In this document: positions 17,400-25,928 of the stretch, piece by piece
Layout: every line of letters starts with the position of its first letter
Position numbering within the stretch: position 1 is the first letter of the stretch
From: Dickeya zeae NCPPB 2538
GTDB taxonomy: Bacteria; Pseudomonadota; Gammaproteobacteria; Enterobacterales; Enterobacteriaceae
Assembly (NCBI RefSeq): GCF_000406165.1
Contig: NZ_CM001977.1
Location: 4,262,054 to 4,326,053 of the forward strand
DNA length: 64,000 nucleotides
Direction: 5' to 3'
Position numbers and translations under genes: made by a program
Notes under the pieces: generated by a model
The model's input: only the letters and a program-made list of their open reading frames with translations
What the model was told of the DNA's origin: nothing
Databases searched by the model: none

Positions 17400-17936
17400 T
17401 TATCGAATGCAAATCTCGGGGAGCGGTTCAGCTAAAGGGTGTTGTTGCAGCCAGTGATCGCGTGACTGACGTGATACCTGATCGCCATGGTGTACGAAGA
17501 CGCGTTTGCCACGTCTGGCACCCTGATGGTCAAGCGAACGGAAGCAGTAATCCGGCAGTAAGGTGTGGCCGACCAGATGGCGCATGGCGCGAGAATGGCC
17601 GAAGGGCGCGATCCAATCGATGATCCACATGCGATCGCCACAGGCCCAGTCGTCCTGCGGCATCAGAATAGAGGGTTGGGTGAGGTAACGCCGTTCGGCT
17701 TCGGCATCCAGCCATGCCCAACTCATGAAAAAAATCGGCTGTTGCTGCTGACTGACCACCACGTATTGTTGGTGCTTGATAATCGGCAACAGTAGTGTCG
17801 ATAACGCCTGTAAGGGCGCATCACGGTGCAGCGGCGAATGCATCCAGAGCCACACGGCGGCCCCCAAGATTTCTGCTTCGCTGCTTTCGCCGCCAATCAA
17901 CGCTGGCGACTGAACGTCAAAATGGTCAATCTGCAT
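17400..17936 (-). CDS. cdiC: CdiC toxin-activating lysine acyltransferase (HlyC family)
   Basis: A 178-residue protein of the HlyC/RtxC acyltransferase family, which moves fatty acyl groups from acyl-ACP to lysines of an exported toxin. The two expected catalytic residues are visible: His37 in PLHRD and Asp107 in IIDWIAPFG, the family signature. Adjacent GDRMW matches the HlyC GDRWF region. It lies between hecB (12-nt gap) and cdiA (12-nt gap), so all are co-transcribed. The likely substrate is CdiA, modified before export. No signal peptide is present, consistent with cytoplasmic action. Confidence 0.85.
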   Translation of the reverse strand: MQIDHFDVQSPALIGGESSEAEILGAAVWLWMHSPLHRDAPLQALSTLLLPIIKHQQYVVVSQQQQPIFFMSWAWLDAEAERRYLTQPSILMPQDDWACGDRMWIIDWIAPFGHSRAMRHLVGHTLLPDYCFRSLDHQGARRGKRVFVHHGDQVSRQSRDHWLQQHPLAEPLPEICIR

Positions 17937-17948
17937 CCTTGCTACGTC

Positions 17949-19679
17949 CTAATACTGCCAGTTGAGGGTAAATCCTACTGTTACCGGGCTGGTGTTGAAT
18001 CCATCGGGTTTAGAGAGCGGGATACCGGCGAACAGGTCATAGTTAATGCTCTTAACCGCGCCACGCCAGCCCAGCACGCCCCCGGCCAGGTGGCGTCCCA
18101 GCAAGGTATCGCTGCCGCCGCCGTCCACCGCGCCATAATCCACGCCGAGATAGAGTGACTGCCCCGGCAACGGCGTCGTCCACACCAGTTCATTGCGAAC
18201 CAGCCAGCCATCATCGGCATTCAGGGTGCGCTCGCCGTCAAATCCCCGCACCGTCCAGCGGTTGCCGATGGCAAATTGTTCCTGGGGGGTCAGCCGGGTC
18301 AGGCTGTGCTGCTGTTGGTATTGCAGGTTATAGGTGAAAGGTTGCGCCAACAGATGGAAAGGCACCTCCAGTTGCGTTGTCCACTGCACAATCTTCGACA
18401 ACTCAGTACCTTCATCAAACGCCTCTTCCGGGGCCGGTAATGCGCCGAACCAACGGGTGCCGCGCTGGTAGCTGACCGCCATATCCAGCGTGGATTGCCC
18501 GATATAGTGACGATGCTGTAAACCAAGACGCCAGGCAGCACTGTTACGCCGCTGCACTTCCACTTCGGTGTCGTTGATGTAATTTCGTGTCTGGCGGGTG
18601 AGCAGCTCGTAGCTGACCGATGTTTTCTGCGTGGCATTGCGATGAATAACCCGCCGCAGGCTGGCGTTAAGATTCTGGCTGCGACCACTGTATTTATATT
18701 CCTGATTGATACCGGCGATCGTCTGGTGGTAGTCGTATCCGCTGGTGGTAATACCCGCCAGCCAATAGCCCCACGGCACCGAATAGTGCGCGGTATAGTT
18801 TTGGCTAGATTGGGCGCTACGCCATTGCAGATCGTGGGTTGCAGACACATAGAACATGTCACTGAGCGATAGCGGGTTATCCAGAAACAGCGTCATCCCG
18901 CCCTGATAACGGCCGGTACTGCGCGTACCCGAGTCATCCAGCGAGGTCGCCACACGCCAGTGACGGGACTGCTTCCAACTGATATCGACATCACTCTCAC
19001 CCGGCTGCTCACCGGGGACAATCTGCATGTCGGCTTTCACCGTCGGCAAACGCTGCAAATTCTCCAGCCCTTGCTCGATATCACGCAGATTCAGTAGGTT
19101 ATCTTCATGTGCTGGTAATGCGCTATAGAGCTGCACATAACTATCGCTCCCCGGCGTCAGAACCACGTGGCGAATAGTCCCCGCCACCAACGCCAGTTTG
19201 AGGGTACCGCTTTTCAGATCCTGCGCGGGTGCCAGTACACGTGATGTCACATAGCCATATTCAACCAGCCGGTTCTGTAACCGGCTCATCAACAGATTGA
19301 TGCCCTTGACCCCAAGGCAGTGCCCACGGCCTGTATCTGCCAGACGCTGTAGCGGTAACCAGGATGGAAAGGAAGTCAGTCCGGTCAGTTCGACACGGTC
19401 GATATCAAAACACGGCTGCTCTGCGGGAAACCCGTTGCCAGAGACCTCTTCCAGCGAGGTCTGAAACCGGACATCCGGCGTTACCGGTGCCAGCTTTTTC
19501 TCCTGAGCCCGTAATCGTTCTTGCTGGCTAATAGATTGCTGCTCCAGCGGGGTGCCGGGTTCTGCAGCCGATGCTGAAAAACAATAAGAAATTGAAAATA
19601 AAAAGTAAAATTTAAGAAATAAGGGGAATTGCTTAAAACAGGCCGTATTGCGCCTTCTTCCCTGAAGATCGATGAACAT
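17949..19679 (-). CDS. hecB: Two-partner secretion outer-membrane transporter (HecB/CdiB/ShlB family)
   Basis: A TpsB pore of 576 residues from ATG 19679 (GGATAG upstream); a second ATG at 19715 lacks a ribosome site. It has a signal peptide ending near SASAAEP and a Gln-rich linker (LEQQSISQQERLRAQ). POTRA-type repeats follow (FDIDRVELTG, LNLRDIEQGLENLQRL), then a 16-strand barrel with the conserved VRGFDGE loop-6 motif starting at residue 477 and a C-terminal aromatic Tyr. It exports CdiA across the outer membrane. An AT-rich promoter region (19680-19842) separates it from the agu operon terminator. Confidence 0.9.
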   Translation of the reverse strand: MFIDLQGRRRNTACFKQFPLFLKFYFLFSISYCFSASAAEPGTPLEQQSISQQERLRAQEKKLAPVTPDVRFQTSLEEVSGNGFPAEQPCFDIDRVELTGLTSFPSWLPLQRLADTGRGHCLGVKGINLLMSRLQNRLVEYGYVTSRVLAPAQDLKSGTLKLALVAGTIRHVVLTPGSDSYVQLYSALPAHEDNLLNLRDIEQGLENLQRLPTVKADMQIVPGEQPGESDVDISWKQSRHWRVATSLDDSGTRSTGRYQGGMTLFLDNPLSLSDMFYVSATHDLQWRSAQSSQNYTAHYSVPWGYWLAGITTSGYDYHQTIAGINQEYKYSGRSQNLNASLRRVIHRNATQKTSVSYELLTRQTRNYINDTEVEVQRRNSAAWRLGLQHRHYIGQSTLDMAVSYQRGTRWFGALPAPEEAFDEGTELSKIVQWTTQLEVPFHLLAQPFTYNLQYQQQHSLTRLTPQEQFAIGNRWTVRGFDGERTLNADDGWLVRNELVWTTPLPGQSLYLGVDYGAVDGGGSDTLLGRHLAGGVLGWRGAVKSINYDLFAGIPLSKPDGFNTSPVTVGFTLNWQY

Positions 19680-19842
19680 AGCTATCCGTTTCGTCAAAAA
19701 ACTGTAAAGAAACATACAATAATTTACGTTGCGGAGTTTACATAAACGCGTAAAAGAACAAAACAGGTTACTTAGTTGGATTTTTTATAAGCAGCTATTG
19801 ATTAGCATTAAGAATATTTTAAGAAAGAAAGCGGAAGAGTCA

Positions 19843-19865
19843 GGCCCCCCGTGAATGGGGGGGCC
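19843..19865 (-). terminator. Probable terminator of the agu operon
   Basis: An 8-bp GC-only stem (GGCCCCCC with GGGGGGCC, seven-base loop) lies just after the aguA stop. The downstream minus-strand sequence is only modestly U-rich. It insulates hecB from read-through. Confidence 0.6.
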
Positions 19866-19874
19866 GCAGCAGGA

Positions 19875-20972
19875 CTAACGGCGTACCGCCGGGATCTGCT
19901 GAGTAATACAGTGGATATTGCCGCCGCCCAGCAGGATTTCGCGCGCCGGAACACCACTTATCAGGTAGTCGGGGAACATCTGTTGCAACAGCGCATGTGC
20001 CTCGCCGTCAGTACGTTCATCCAGCAGCGGATAAATCACCTGCTTGTTGCTGATCAGGAAATTGACGTATGAGCCCGCCAGCCGTGACCCGGCGTTACGT
20101 TCAATCGCGTTGCCTTCGGTCACGCCCGCCGCTTCTTCCGGGGTCGCGAAAAGCGGGCCGGGTGCCGGTAGTTTCCAAATTTTTAGCGACCGGCCCTGAG
20201 CATCCTTCGTCTGGGACAACACCTGATACGCCGCCTGAGAGCGGGCATACTGCGGGTCGGTTTCATCGTCCGTCCAGTGCAGCGCCACTTCGCCGGGGCG
20301 GATAAAACAGCACATGTTGTCGATATGGCCGTCGGTTTCGTCGTTATAGACGCCCTCTTCCAGCCAGATAAAGGCCGACACCCCGAGATAATCCCGCAGG
20401 TGCTGCTCAATCTGCGCTTTGCTCAGATGCGGATTGCGGTTCGGGTTTAACAGGCACTCGGCGGTGGTCAGCAGCGTGCCTTCACCATCGGTGTGGATCG
20501 AGCCACCTTCCAGAATCAACGGGGCGGCATAGCGCGCATCGCCGTGATAAGCCAGCACCTGCGCCGCCACCTTCTCGTCACGGCTCCAGTCTTCATACAG
20601 GCCGCCCAGTGCGCCACCCCAGGCGTTGAATTGCCAGTCGACACCACGACGCTCACCAGCCGCGTTCAACACCACGGTAGGCCCGGTGTCACGTACCCAG
20701 GCGTCATCGCTTTCCATTTCCACCAGCGTCACGCCAGTCGGCATCACGCTTTTAGCCAGCGCCATCTGGTCACGCGGCACGCCCATCACAACCGGTGTGG
20801 TTTGCGAAATAGCCGCAGCAACGGCAGCAAAGGTACGCTGGGCGGGAATCGCGTCGCCCTGCATGCGCCAGTTGTCGCGACGGTAGGGCCACAACATCCA
20901 CACCGCGTCGTGCGGCGCCCATTCCGCTGGCATGGCGAAGCCGTCTTGCAACGGCGTGGTCAGCTCAGACAT
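19875..20972 (-). CDS. aguA: Agmatine deiminase
   Basis: A 365-residue member of the peptidyl-arginine-deiminase-like guanidine hydrolase family. It converts agmatine to N-carbamoylputrescine and ammonia in the cytoplasm. Visible marks are WMLWPYRRDNWR near the start, DDAWVRDTGP, the EGGSIHTDGEGT motif, NDETDGHIDN and the C-terminal catalytic Cys in GGGNIHC (about residue 355). ATG 20972 is preferred to the GTG one codon earlier. It follows aguB by three bases, so the pair is one operon making putrescine from agmatine, a substance abundant in plants. Confidence 0.95.
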   Translation of the reverse strand: MSELTTPLQDGFAMPAEWAPHDAVWMLWPYRRDNWRMQGDAIPAQRTFAAVAAAISQTTPVVMGVPRDQMALAKSVMPTGVTLVEMESDDAWVRDTGPTVVLNAAGERRGVDWQFNAWGGALGGLYEDWSRDEKVAAQVLAYHGDARYAAPLILEGGSIHTDGEGTLLTTAECLLNPNRNPHLSKAQIEQHLRDYLGVSAFIWLEEGVYNDETDGHIDNMCCFIRPGEVALHWTDDETDPQYARSQAAYQVLSQTKDAQGRSLKIWKLPAPGPLFATPEEAAGVTEGNAIERNAGSRLAGSYVNFLISNKQVIYPLLDERTDGEAHALLQQMFPDYLISGVPAREILLGGGNIHCITQQIPAVRR

Positions 20973-20975
20973 CAC

Positions 20976-21860
20976 TTATCTCCAGGTCTTGCCGTCAGAG
21001 GTGCCGATAACACCGTACATGTCCGGACGGCGGTCACGGAACAAGCCCCAGGCAGCGCGCTGCGCTGCGATCGCTTCCAGATCGAACTCATGCACCAGCA
21101 CTGTTTCGTCGGTCTTGTTGGCCTGCGCGACCAGCGCACCGGTTTGATCGGCAATGAACGACGAGCCATAGAACGTCATTTCCAGACCGTCGAGGTATTT
21201 ACTGGCTTCGGTACCGATACGGTTAGACGCGATCACCGGGATCAGGTTGGCGGCAGCATGACCCTGCTGTACGCGGGTCCAGTGCGGCTGGCTGTCGATA
21301 TCCGGATACGCCGGTTCAGAACCGATGGCGGTCGGGTAGAAAATCAACTCGGCCCCTTTGAGTGCCAGACAACGGGCGGTTTCCGGGAACCACTGATCCC
21401 AGCAGATGCCCACGCCCACTTTGGCGTAGCGGGTTTGCCACACTTTGAACCCGGTATCGCCCGGAATGAAGAACTGTTTTTCCTGATAGGCCGGGCCGTT
21501 AGGAATGTGGGTTTTTCGATACACGTCCAGTACGCTACCGTCAGCGTCAATCATGACCAGTGAGTTGTAGTAGGCGTTATTGGCGCGTTCGAAGAAACTC
21601 AGCGGCAGCACCACTTCCAACTCGGCCGCCAGCGCGGAAAAGTGTTTGATAAGCGGGCTGGTTTCCAATTCCTGCGCCAGCGCGTAATGCTCCGGGCTCT
21701 GGTCGATGCAGAAATAAGGCGCGGCAAACAGTTCCTGAATCAGAATGATTTGCGCCCCTTGAGCATGAGCCTGACGCACCAGCCTTTCGGCGTTTTCGAT
21801 ATTTTTTGGCAAATCCCAGGTGCAGGCCATCTGCGTGGCGGCAACGGTAACTTTTGTCAT
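20976..21860 (-). CDS. aguB: N-carbamoylputrescine amidase
   Basis: A 294-residue carbon-nitrogen hydrolase of the nitrilase superfamily. It splits N-carbamoylputrescine into putrescine, ammonia and carbon dioxide, completing the agmatine route begun by aguA. The Glu-Lys-Cys triad is seen at Glu43 (QELFAAPYF), Lys116 (YRKTHIPNGP) and Cys153 (GICWDQWFPE). ATG 21860 has GAGG upstream. The gene is first in the two-gene operon. The 289 bases up to the pfkA stop (21861-22149) hold only the pfkA terminator and probably the operon promoter. Confidence 0.95.
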   Translation of the reverse strand: MTKVTVAATQMACTWDLPKNIENAERLVRQAHAQGAQIILIQELFAAPYFCIDQSPEHYALAQELETSPLIKHFSALAAELEVVLPLSFFERANNAYYNSLVMIDADGSVLDVYRKTHIPNGPAYQEKQFFIPGDTGFKVWQTRYAKVGVGICWDQWFPETARCLALKGAELIFYPTAIGSEPAYPDIDSQPHWTRVQQGHAAANLIPVIASNRIGTEASKYLDGLEMTFYGSSFIADQTGALVAQANKTDETVLVHEFDLEAIAAQRAAWGLFRDRRPDMYGVIGTSDGKTWR

Positions 21861-22093
21861 GCGAAAACCTCAATAATTTCTGTATGGGTGCTCATGCCTG
21901 CGCCACCAGCGCGTGGGAACAGCATGAGACGGGTAAAAGTGTAGATCAACAACTCACCCGACGCCCGGTGAACGCCGCAGGGCATCGACATTATGCCAGC
22001 GAATCATGACGGTGAGGATGGCGTTTCCCGGTTACCCGTTGCTGGCATACGCCTCGTTCATCGGGCCGTCGCCGTTTTCCGTTTCCCAATAAG

Positions 22094-22119
22094 AAATCCC
22101 GCCCAAAAGGGCGGGATTT
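22094..22119 (-). terminator. pfkA intrinsic terminator
   Basis: A perfect 11-bp stem with a four-base loop (AAATCCCGCCC at 22094-22104 pairing with 22109-22119) lies 30 bases past the pfkA stop and is followed by a U-rich stretch on the minus strand. Confidence 0.8.
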
Positions 22120-22149
22120 GCTTGCTCAACCCGGCACGCCGGGTACACA

Positions 22150-23112
22150 TCAGAACAGTTTCTTGGCGGTATTCAGCCAGTCGCCTTTGAACGGGCGCTT
22201 CATGTTCTCGATGGCGTCGATAATATCATGATGGACCAGTTTTTCATTCTGGATCCCGACGCAACGGCCGCCATAGCCTTGCTGCAACAGCTCAATGGAG
22301 TACGCGCCCATGCGGGAAGCCAGGATGCGGTCATACGCCACCGGTGAACCACCACGCTGGATGTGGCCCAACACCGTAGCACGGGTTTCGCGCCCGGTTT
22401 CCGTTTCAATATAGTGTGCCAGTTCATCCACATCACACACCAGTTCGGTAATGGCGACGATGGCGTGTTTCTTCCCTTTGGCGATACCGGCTTTAATCTC
22501 TTCCACCAGGTCTTCTTTTTTGAAGTCGACTTCCGGCAGCACGATGAATTCACAGCCACCGGCAATCGCCGCCGCCAGCGTCAGGTCGCCACAGTGACGC
22601 CCCATCACTTCCACGATGGAAATACGCTGGTGGGAAGACGAGGTATCGCGCAGGCGGTCAATCGCTTCCACCACGGTTTCCAGCGCGGTGAAATAACCGA
22701 TGGTGTAATCGGTGCCTGCCACGTCATTGTCGATGGTGCCCGGCAGGCCGATGCAGGGGAAGCCCATCTCGGTCAAGCGCTTAGCCCCCATGTAGGAACC
22801 GTCACCCCCGATCACCACCAGCGCGTCCAGATCATGCTTTCTCATGTTTTCCACGCACACCTGACGCACCGCTTCCTCACGGAACGCCGGGAAACGGGCT
22901 GAACCCAGGAACGTGCCGCCACGGTTGATCACGTCAGACACGCTATAGCGGTCCAACTGCGCCATGCGATCTTCATACAAGCCCAGATAGCCGTCATAAA
23001 TACCGTATACTTCCAGGTTTTCCGCTAACGCGGCACGCACCACACCACGAATGGCCGCATTCATCCCCGGCGCATCGCCACCGCTCGTCAGTACTCCGAT
23101 TCTTTTAATCAT
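22150..23112 (-). CDS. pfkA: ATP-dependent 6-phosphofructokinase
   Basis: A 320-residue type-I phosphofructokinase that phosphorylates fructose 6-phosphate to the 1,6-bisphosphate in glycolysis. The ATP loop TSGGDAPGMNAAIRG, the GGDGS motif and the catalytic PGTIDND segment are all present, as are the allosteric-site residues of the bacterial tetramer (MGRHCGDL, HIQRGGSP). The length equals that of the E. coli enzyme. ATG 23112 has AGAGGTTG upstream. It lies downstream of fieF on the same strand, as in E. coli. Confidence 0.98.
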   Translation of the reverse strand: MIKRIGVLTSGGDAPGMNAAIRGVVRAALAENLEVYGIYDGYLGLYEDRMAQLDRYSVSDVINRGGTFLGSARFPAFREEAVRQVCVENMRKHDLDALVVIGGDGSYMGAKRLTEMGFPCIGLPGTIDNDVAGTDYTIGYFTALETVVEAIDRLRDTSSSHQRISIVEVMGRHCGDLTLAAAIAGGCEFIVLPEVDFKKEDLVEEIKAGIAKGKKHAIVAITELVCDVDELAHYIETETGRETRATVLGHIQRGGSPVAYDRILASRMGAYSIELLQQGYGGRCVGIQNEKLVHHDIIDAIENMKRPFKGDWLNTAKKLF

Positions 23113-23310
23113 GACAACCTCTGGATTTGTAGATGTAAATTCGCAGATTCTTCTATCTCAAGGCTCACAGGACAAAGCCTAACCGTTTTATCGACATAGT
23201 ATAACAAATACACCCAGCTGAATTGATTCAGGTCAGTCTCTTCGTCCACGAAAAATCTATCGCAGATCACATTTTTACAACACATCATGGCCCGGATAAA
23301 ACCCGACCCG

Positions 23311-24213
23311 CTACAGTTCCCAGCGCCCACGCTGCTCCTGCGGCACCACCGAGACAGGATCCTGATGAATGATAACGTCTGAACCGGGGAAGCGTTTGAG
23401 CAATGCCTGCTCTAGTTCGTCTGCAATCTGGTGTGACTCCACCAACGGCAGGTTATCCGCCATTTCCAGATGCAGCTGGATAAAACGGGTCGGGCCTGAG
23501 CGGCGGGTCCGTAACTGATGCGCACCACTTACCCCCGGCCATGAAGACACGATATTGACGATTTCCTGTCGCTCGTCATCGGGCAGGGCTCTGTCCAGCA
23601 GGACCTGAATCGCATCGTAGGCCATACGCAGCGCGCTGCTCAGAATATAAATGCCTATCCCCAGCGCGAAGACCGCATCCGCCCAGTTGATACCTTTCCA
23701 GCTTAGTACCAACGACAGCAAAATGGCACCATTCATCAGGACATCAGACTGGTAATGCAGCATGTCTGCTCGCACCGCCTGACTATGTGTTCTGCGGATA
23801 ACCCAACGCTGGAAGCTCACCAGAAAGCCCGTTGCCACCAGCGCAATCACGGTCACCCACATCCCCAGTTCAGCCCCTTGTAGCGGCTGTGGGTTCATCA
23901 GATGCTGAGCACCGGTCAATAACAGAAACAGCGCCGAGCCGGCAATGAACATACTCTGCGCCAGCGCAGCCAATGACTCGGCTTTGCCATGCCCGAACGT
24001 ATGTTCCGTATCAGCGGGTTGCAGGGAATAACGAACGACCAACAGGTTGACCAGCGACGCCGCGATATCCACTAACGAATCCACCAGTGATGCCAGCAAG
24101 CTGACCGAACCGGTGTACCACCAGGCGTACACCTTCATACCAAACAGCGATAACGCCATACCGGTAGCCAGAAAAGCAGCGGTCGTCACCAGACGTGCGT
24201 AATGAGAATTCAT
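23311..24213 (-). CDS. fieF: Ferrous-iron/zinc efflux pump, cation diffusion facilitator
   Basis: A 300-residue CDF transporter of the YiiP type, exporting Zn2+ or Fe2+ in exchange for protons. It has six hydrophobic segments and a cytoplasmic C-terminal domain. Metal-site residues are seen in DSLVDIAAS (helix 2), HTFGHGKAES (the loop site) and HYQSDVLMN (helix 5). The C-terminal domain has the HLEMADNLP pattern of the dimer metal site. In E. coli fieF lies directly next to cpxP; here about 12.7 kb of accessory DNA separates them. Confidence 0.96.
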   Translation of the reverse strand: MNSHYARLVTTAAFLATGMALSLFGMKVYAWWYTGSVSLLASLVDSLVDIAASLVNLLVVRYSLQPADTEHTFGHGKAESLAALAQSMFIAGSALFLLLTGAQHLMNPQPLQGAELGMWVTVIALVATGFLVSFQRWVIRRTHSQAVRADMLHYQSDVLMNGAILLSLVLSWKGINWADAVFALGIGIYILSSALRMAYDAIQVLLDRALPDDERQEIVNIVSSWPGVSGAHQLRTRRSGPTRFIQLHLEMADNLPLVESHQIADELEQALLKRFPGSDVIIHQDPVSVVPQEQRGRWEL

Positions 24214-24408
24214 ACACTATTCCATTCAAGCGAGGGAGTCAGTATACCGAATTCCAGCAGGGAAAAACCGTGACACTTTATGTCAGTATTTGGGGTCACC
24301 CGCGCTTTTCCGGGGAATGCCACCCCACTGACATCAATACAGTGCCTCATGGCGACGCACGGATAACCTGCCTACGATGGTTCTCCGTGCCGCCAGACGT
24401 TCTCCGGC

Positions 24409-24879
24409 TCAGGGTTTGCGCAACATTTTCTGCAACCGTTCCTGCTCCCAGCGCAACCAGCGATCCCGCAGCCAGAAAATCCGTGCCGCCCGAACCAGCA
24501 GCGCGCCGCCCCATGCCAGCAGCGGCCAGATAAACCAATACGTTTGCGGGTTGACCCACAGATTGATGACCACCAGCACGATGTTCACCGGCACAAACAG
24601 CAACAGACTGCGCCAGAAACGGCTTTCCTGCTCAACCTGTGTTCTGGCCTGCGAAATGCGTAACGCCAGCGAGTCGCCACTCGCCGCCTGCTCGCTGTCT
24701 TCTGGCATCAACGTCGTCACATTGACGCCAAACGCCGCCGCAATGGCGCTGAGCGTTTCCAGGCTGGCACGCTCTCCGTTTTCAATCCGCTGAATGGTTC
24801 TGACGCTCAACGCCGACAGTTCGGCCAGTTGTTCCTGAGACCAGGCACGGGCAAGGCGCTGTGATTTGATCGTGTTCAT
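24409..24879 (-). CDS. XRE-family regulator with a 2TM domain
   Basis: A 156-residue protein starting at ATG 24879 behind AGGAG. Residues 1-60 are a Cro/C1 helix-turn-helix (WSQEQLAELSALSVRTIQR, with IENGERASLETL after it). The second half has two membrane segments (LLLFVPVNIVLVVINLWV and WFIWPLLAWGGALLV) and a basic amphipathic C-terminal helix, matching membrane-tethered HTH plus 2TM proteins. Its target is unknown. It lies at the fieF edge of the inserted region, next to the Nudix gene on the opposite strand. Confidence 0.8.
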   Translation of the reverse strand: MNTIKSQRLARAWSQEQLAELSALSVRTIQRIENGERASLETLSAIAAAFGVNVTTLMPEDSEQAASGDSLALRISQARTQVEQESRFWRSLLLFVPVNIVLVVINLWVNPQTYWFIWPLLAWGGALLVRAARIFWLRDRWLRWEQERLQKMLRKP

Positions 24880-25081
24880 GATGCACTCCTGTTGAATGAA
24901 AACCCGATGCAAGCCTGCGTTAGCGCCGTGAAAAACACCACGACAGTAACCTGACACCAACCCGACAGCCACCTGACACGCCACACAAGCCGCGCCATGG
25001 TTCGCTTTTTCGCAGCAGGCATGGACATCGCTGATGGTGATGAGGAGAATAGTGACGACCAGATAGACATCGGGAAATCGT

Positions 25082-25561
25082 ATGAAACGGCGACCAGCTT
25101 CACGCCTGCTGATTCTCAACCCTGAACAACGGGTGTTGCTATTTCTGTTCCATCATACTCAGGATGCCCTTGCCGGACAGCGTTATTGGGCAACGCCAGG
25201 CGGGGCGGTAGAAAACGGAGAAACGTTTGAGCAAGCAGCGGTACGAGAGCTGTGGGAAGAGACCGGTATCCGTCGTCAGGATCCCGGCCCGTGTATTGCG
25301 ACGTGTACCTTTACCATGGCGATGCCTGATGGAGACACCGTGATTGCCGATGAACGGTTTTTTGTCATCCCTATCACCGACAGTACTCTCCACACTGGCA
25401 ACTGGACGGCGCATGAACAGGAAGTGATGCGAGACCATCACTGGTGGAGCCGCGATGAACTTCTCGCCACACAGGATAAGGTCTACCCGGAACAGCTAGT
25501 TGAAATGCTGTGGCCGGGCAGAGCTTGTCTGGTTACGCCGCGGGAGGAGCAGGCCAGGTGA
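25082..25561 (+). CDS. Nudix hydrolase
   Basis: A 159-residue Nudix protein with the full Nudix box GGAVENGETFEQAAVRELWE followed by ETGI (about residues 38-61), which binds Mg2+ and hydrolyses a nucleoside-diphosphate-linked substrate. Upstream strands RLLILNPEQRVLLF and downstream HHWWSRDEL are typical of the fold. The substrate cannot be told from sequence. Its 3' end overlaps the end of the tail-fibre assembly gene on the other strand by 29 nt, an odd overlap suggesting the cassette array was joined right at its 3' end. Confidence 0.85.
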   Translation: MKRRPASRLLILNPEQRVLLFLFHHTQDALAGQRYWATPGGAVENGETFEQAAVRELWEETGIRRQDPGPCIATCTFTMAMPDGDTVIADERFFVIPITDSTLHTGNWTAHEQEVMRDHHWWSRDELLATQDKVYPEQLVEMLWPGRACLVTPREEQAR

Positions 25562-25928
25562 TATCGGGTGCGCTCTGCGCATCAATGGCGTCAACCTGTT
25601 TCATGTACTCACGCCAGCGCACTAAACGGCTTTTATCATCATCAGAAATCACGCCCAGCAGAAGATCGGTCTGCCAGTTTGCTATCATTTTTTGTGCTTC
25701 TGACAATAGCTGCGTTTTCCGTAGCGTAGCGTCCGCAATATATTCATCCCGGCTTTTTTCAGGTGGCGTAAATACACCGTCAGAATACAGATAACCGACA
25801 CCGACACGTTCTGATGAAATATCGATTAGTGCGCCATTCTGCGGCTTCCAGTCAGACTCAATATCGCTATCCCAGACCACAGTATTAATCACCACGCCGT
25901 TTTCGATTAACGCGTATATTTTACTCAT
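25533..25928 (-). CDS. Tail fibre assembly protein (Tfa/gpG type)
   Basis: A 131-residue Tfa-family chaperone, which helps fold and trimerise the adhesive tip of the adjacent fibre. Recognisable parts are the N-terminal YALIENGVVINTVVWD, a central PPEKSRDEYIADA helix and the C-terminal RWREYMKQVDAID followed by PDITWPAPP, a family signature. Its ATG overlaps the stop of the fibre gene upstream (25925-25928), so the two are translationally coupled. Confidence 0.88.
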   Translation of the reverse strand: MSKIYALIENGVVINTVVWDSDIESDWKPQNGALIDISSERVGVGYLYSDGVFTPPEKSRDEYIADATLRKTQLLSEAQKMIANWQTDLLLGVISDDDKSRLVRWREYMKQVDAIDAQSAPDITWPAPPAA

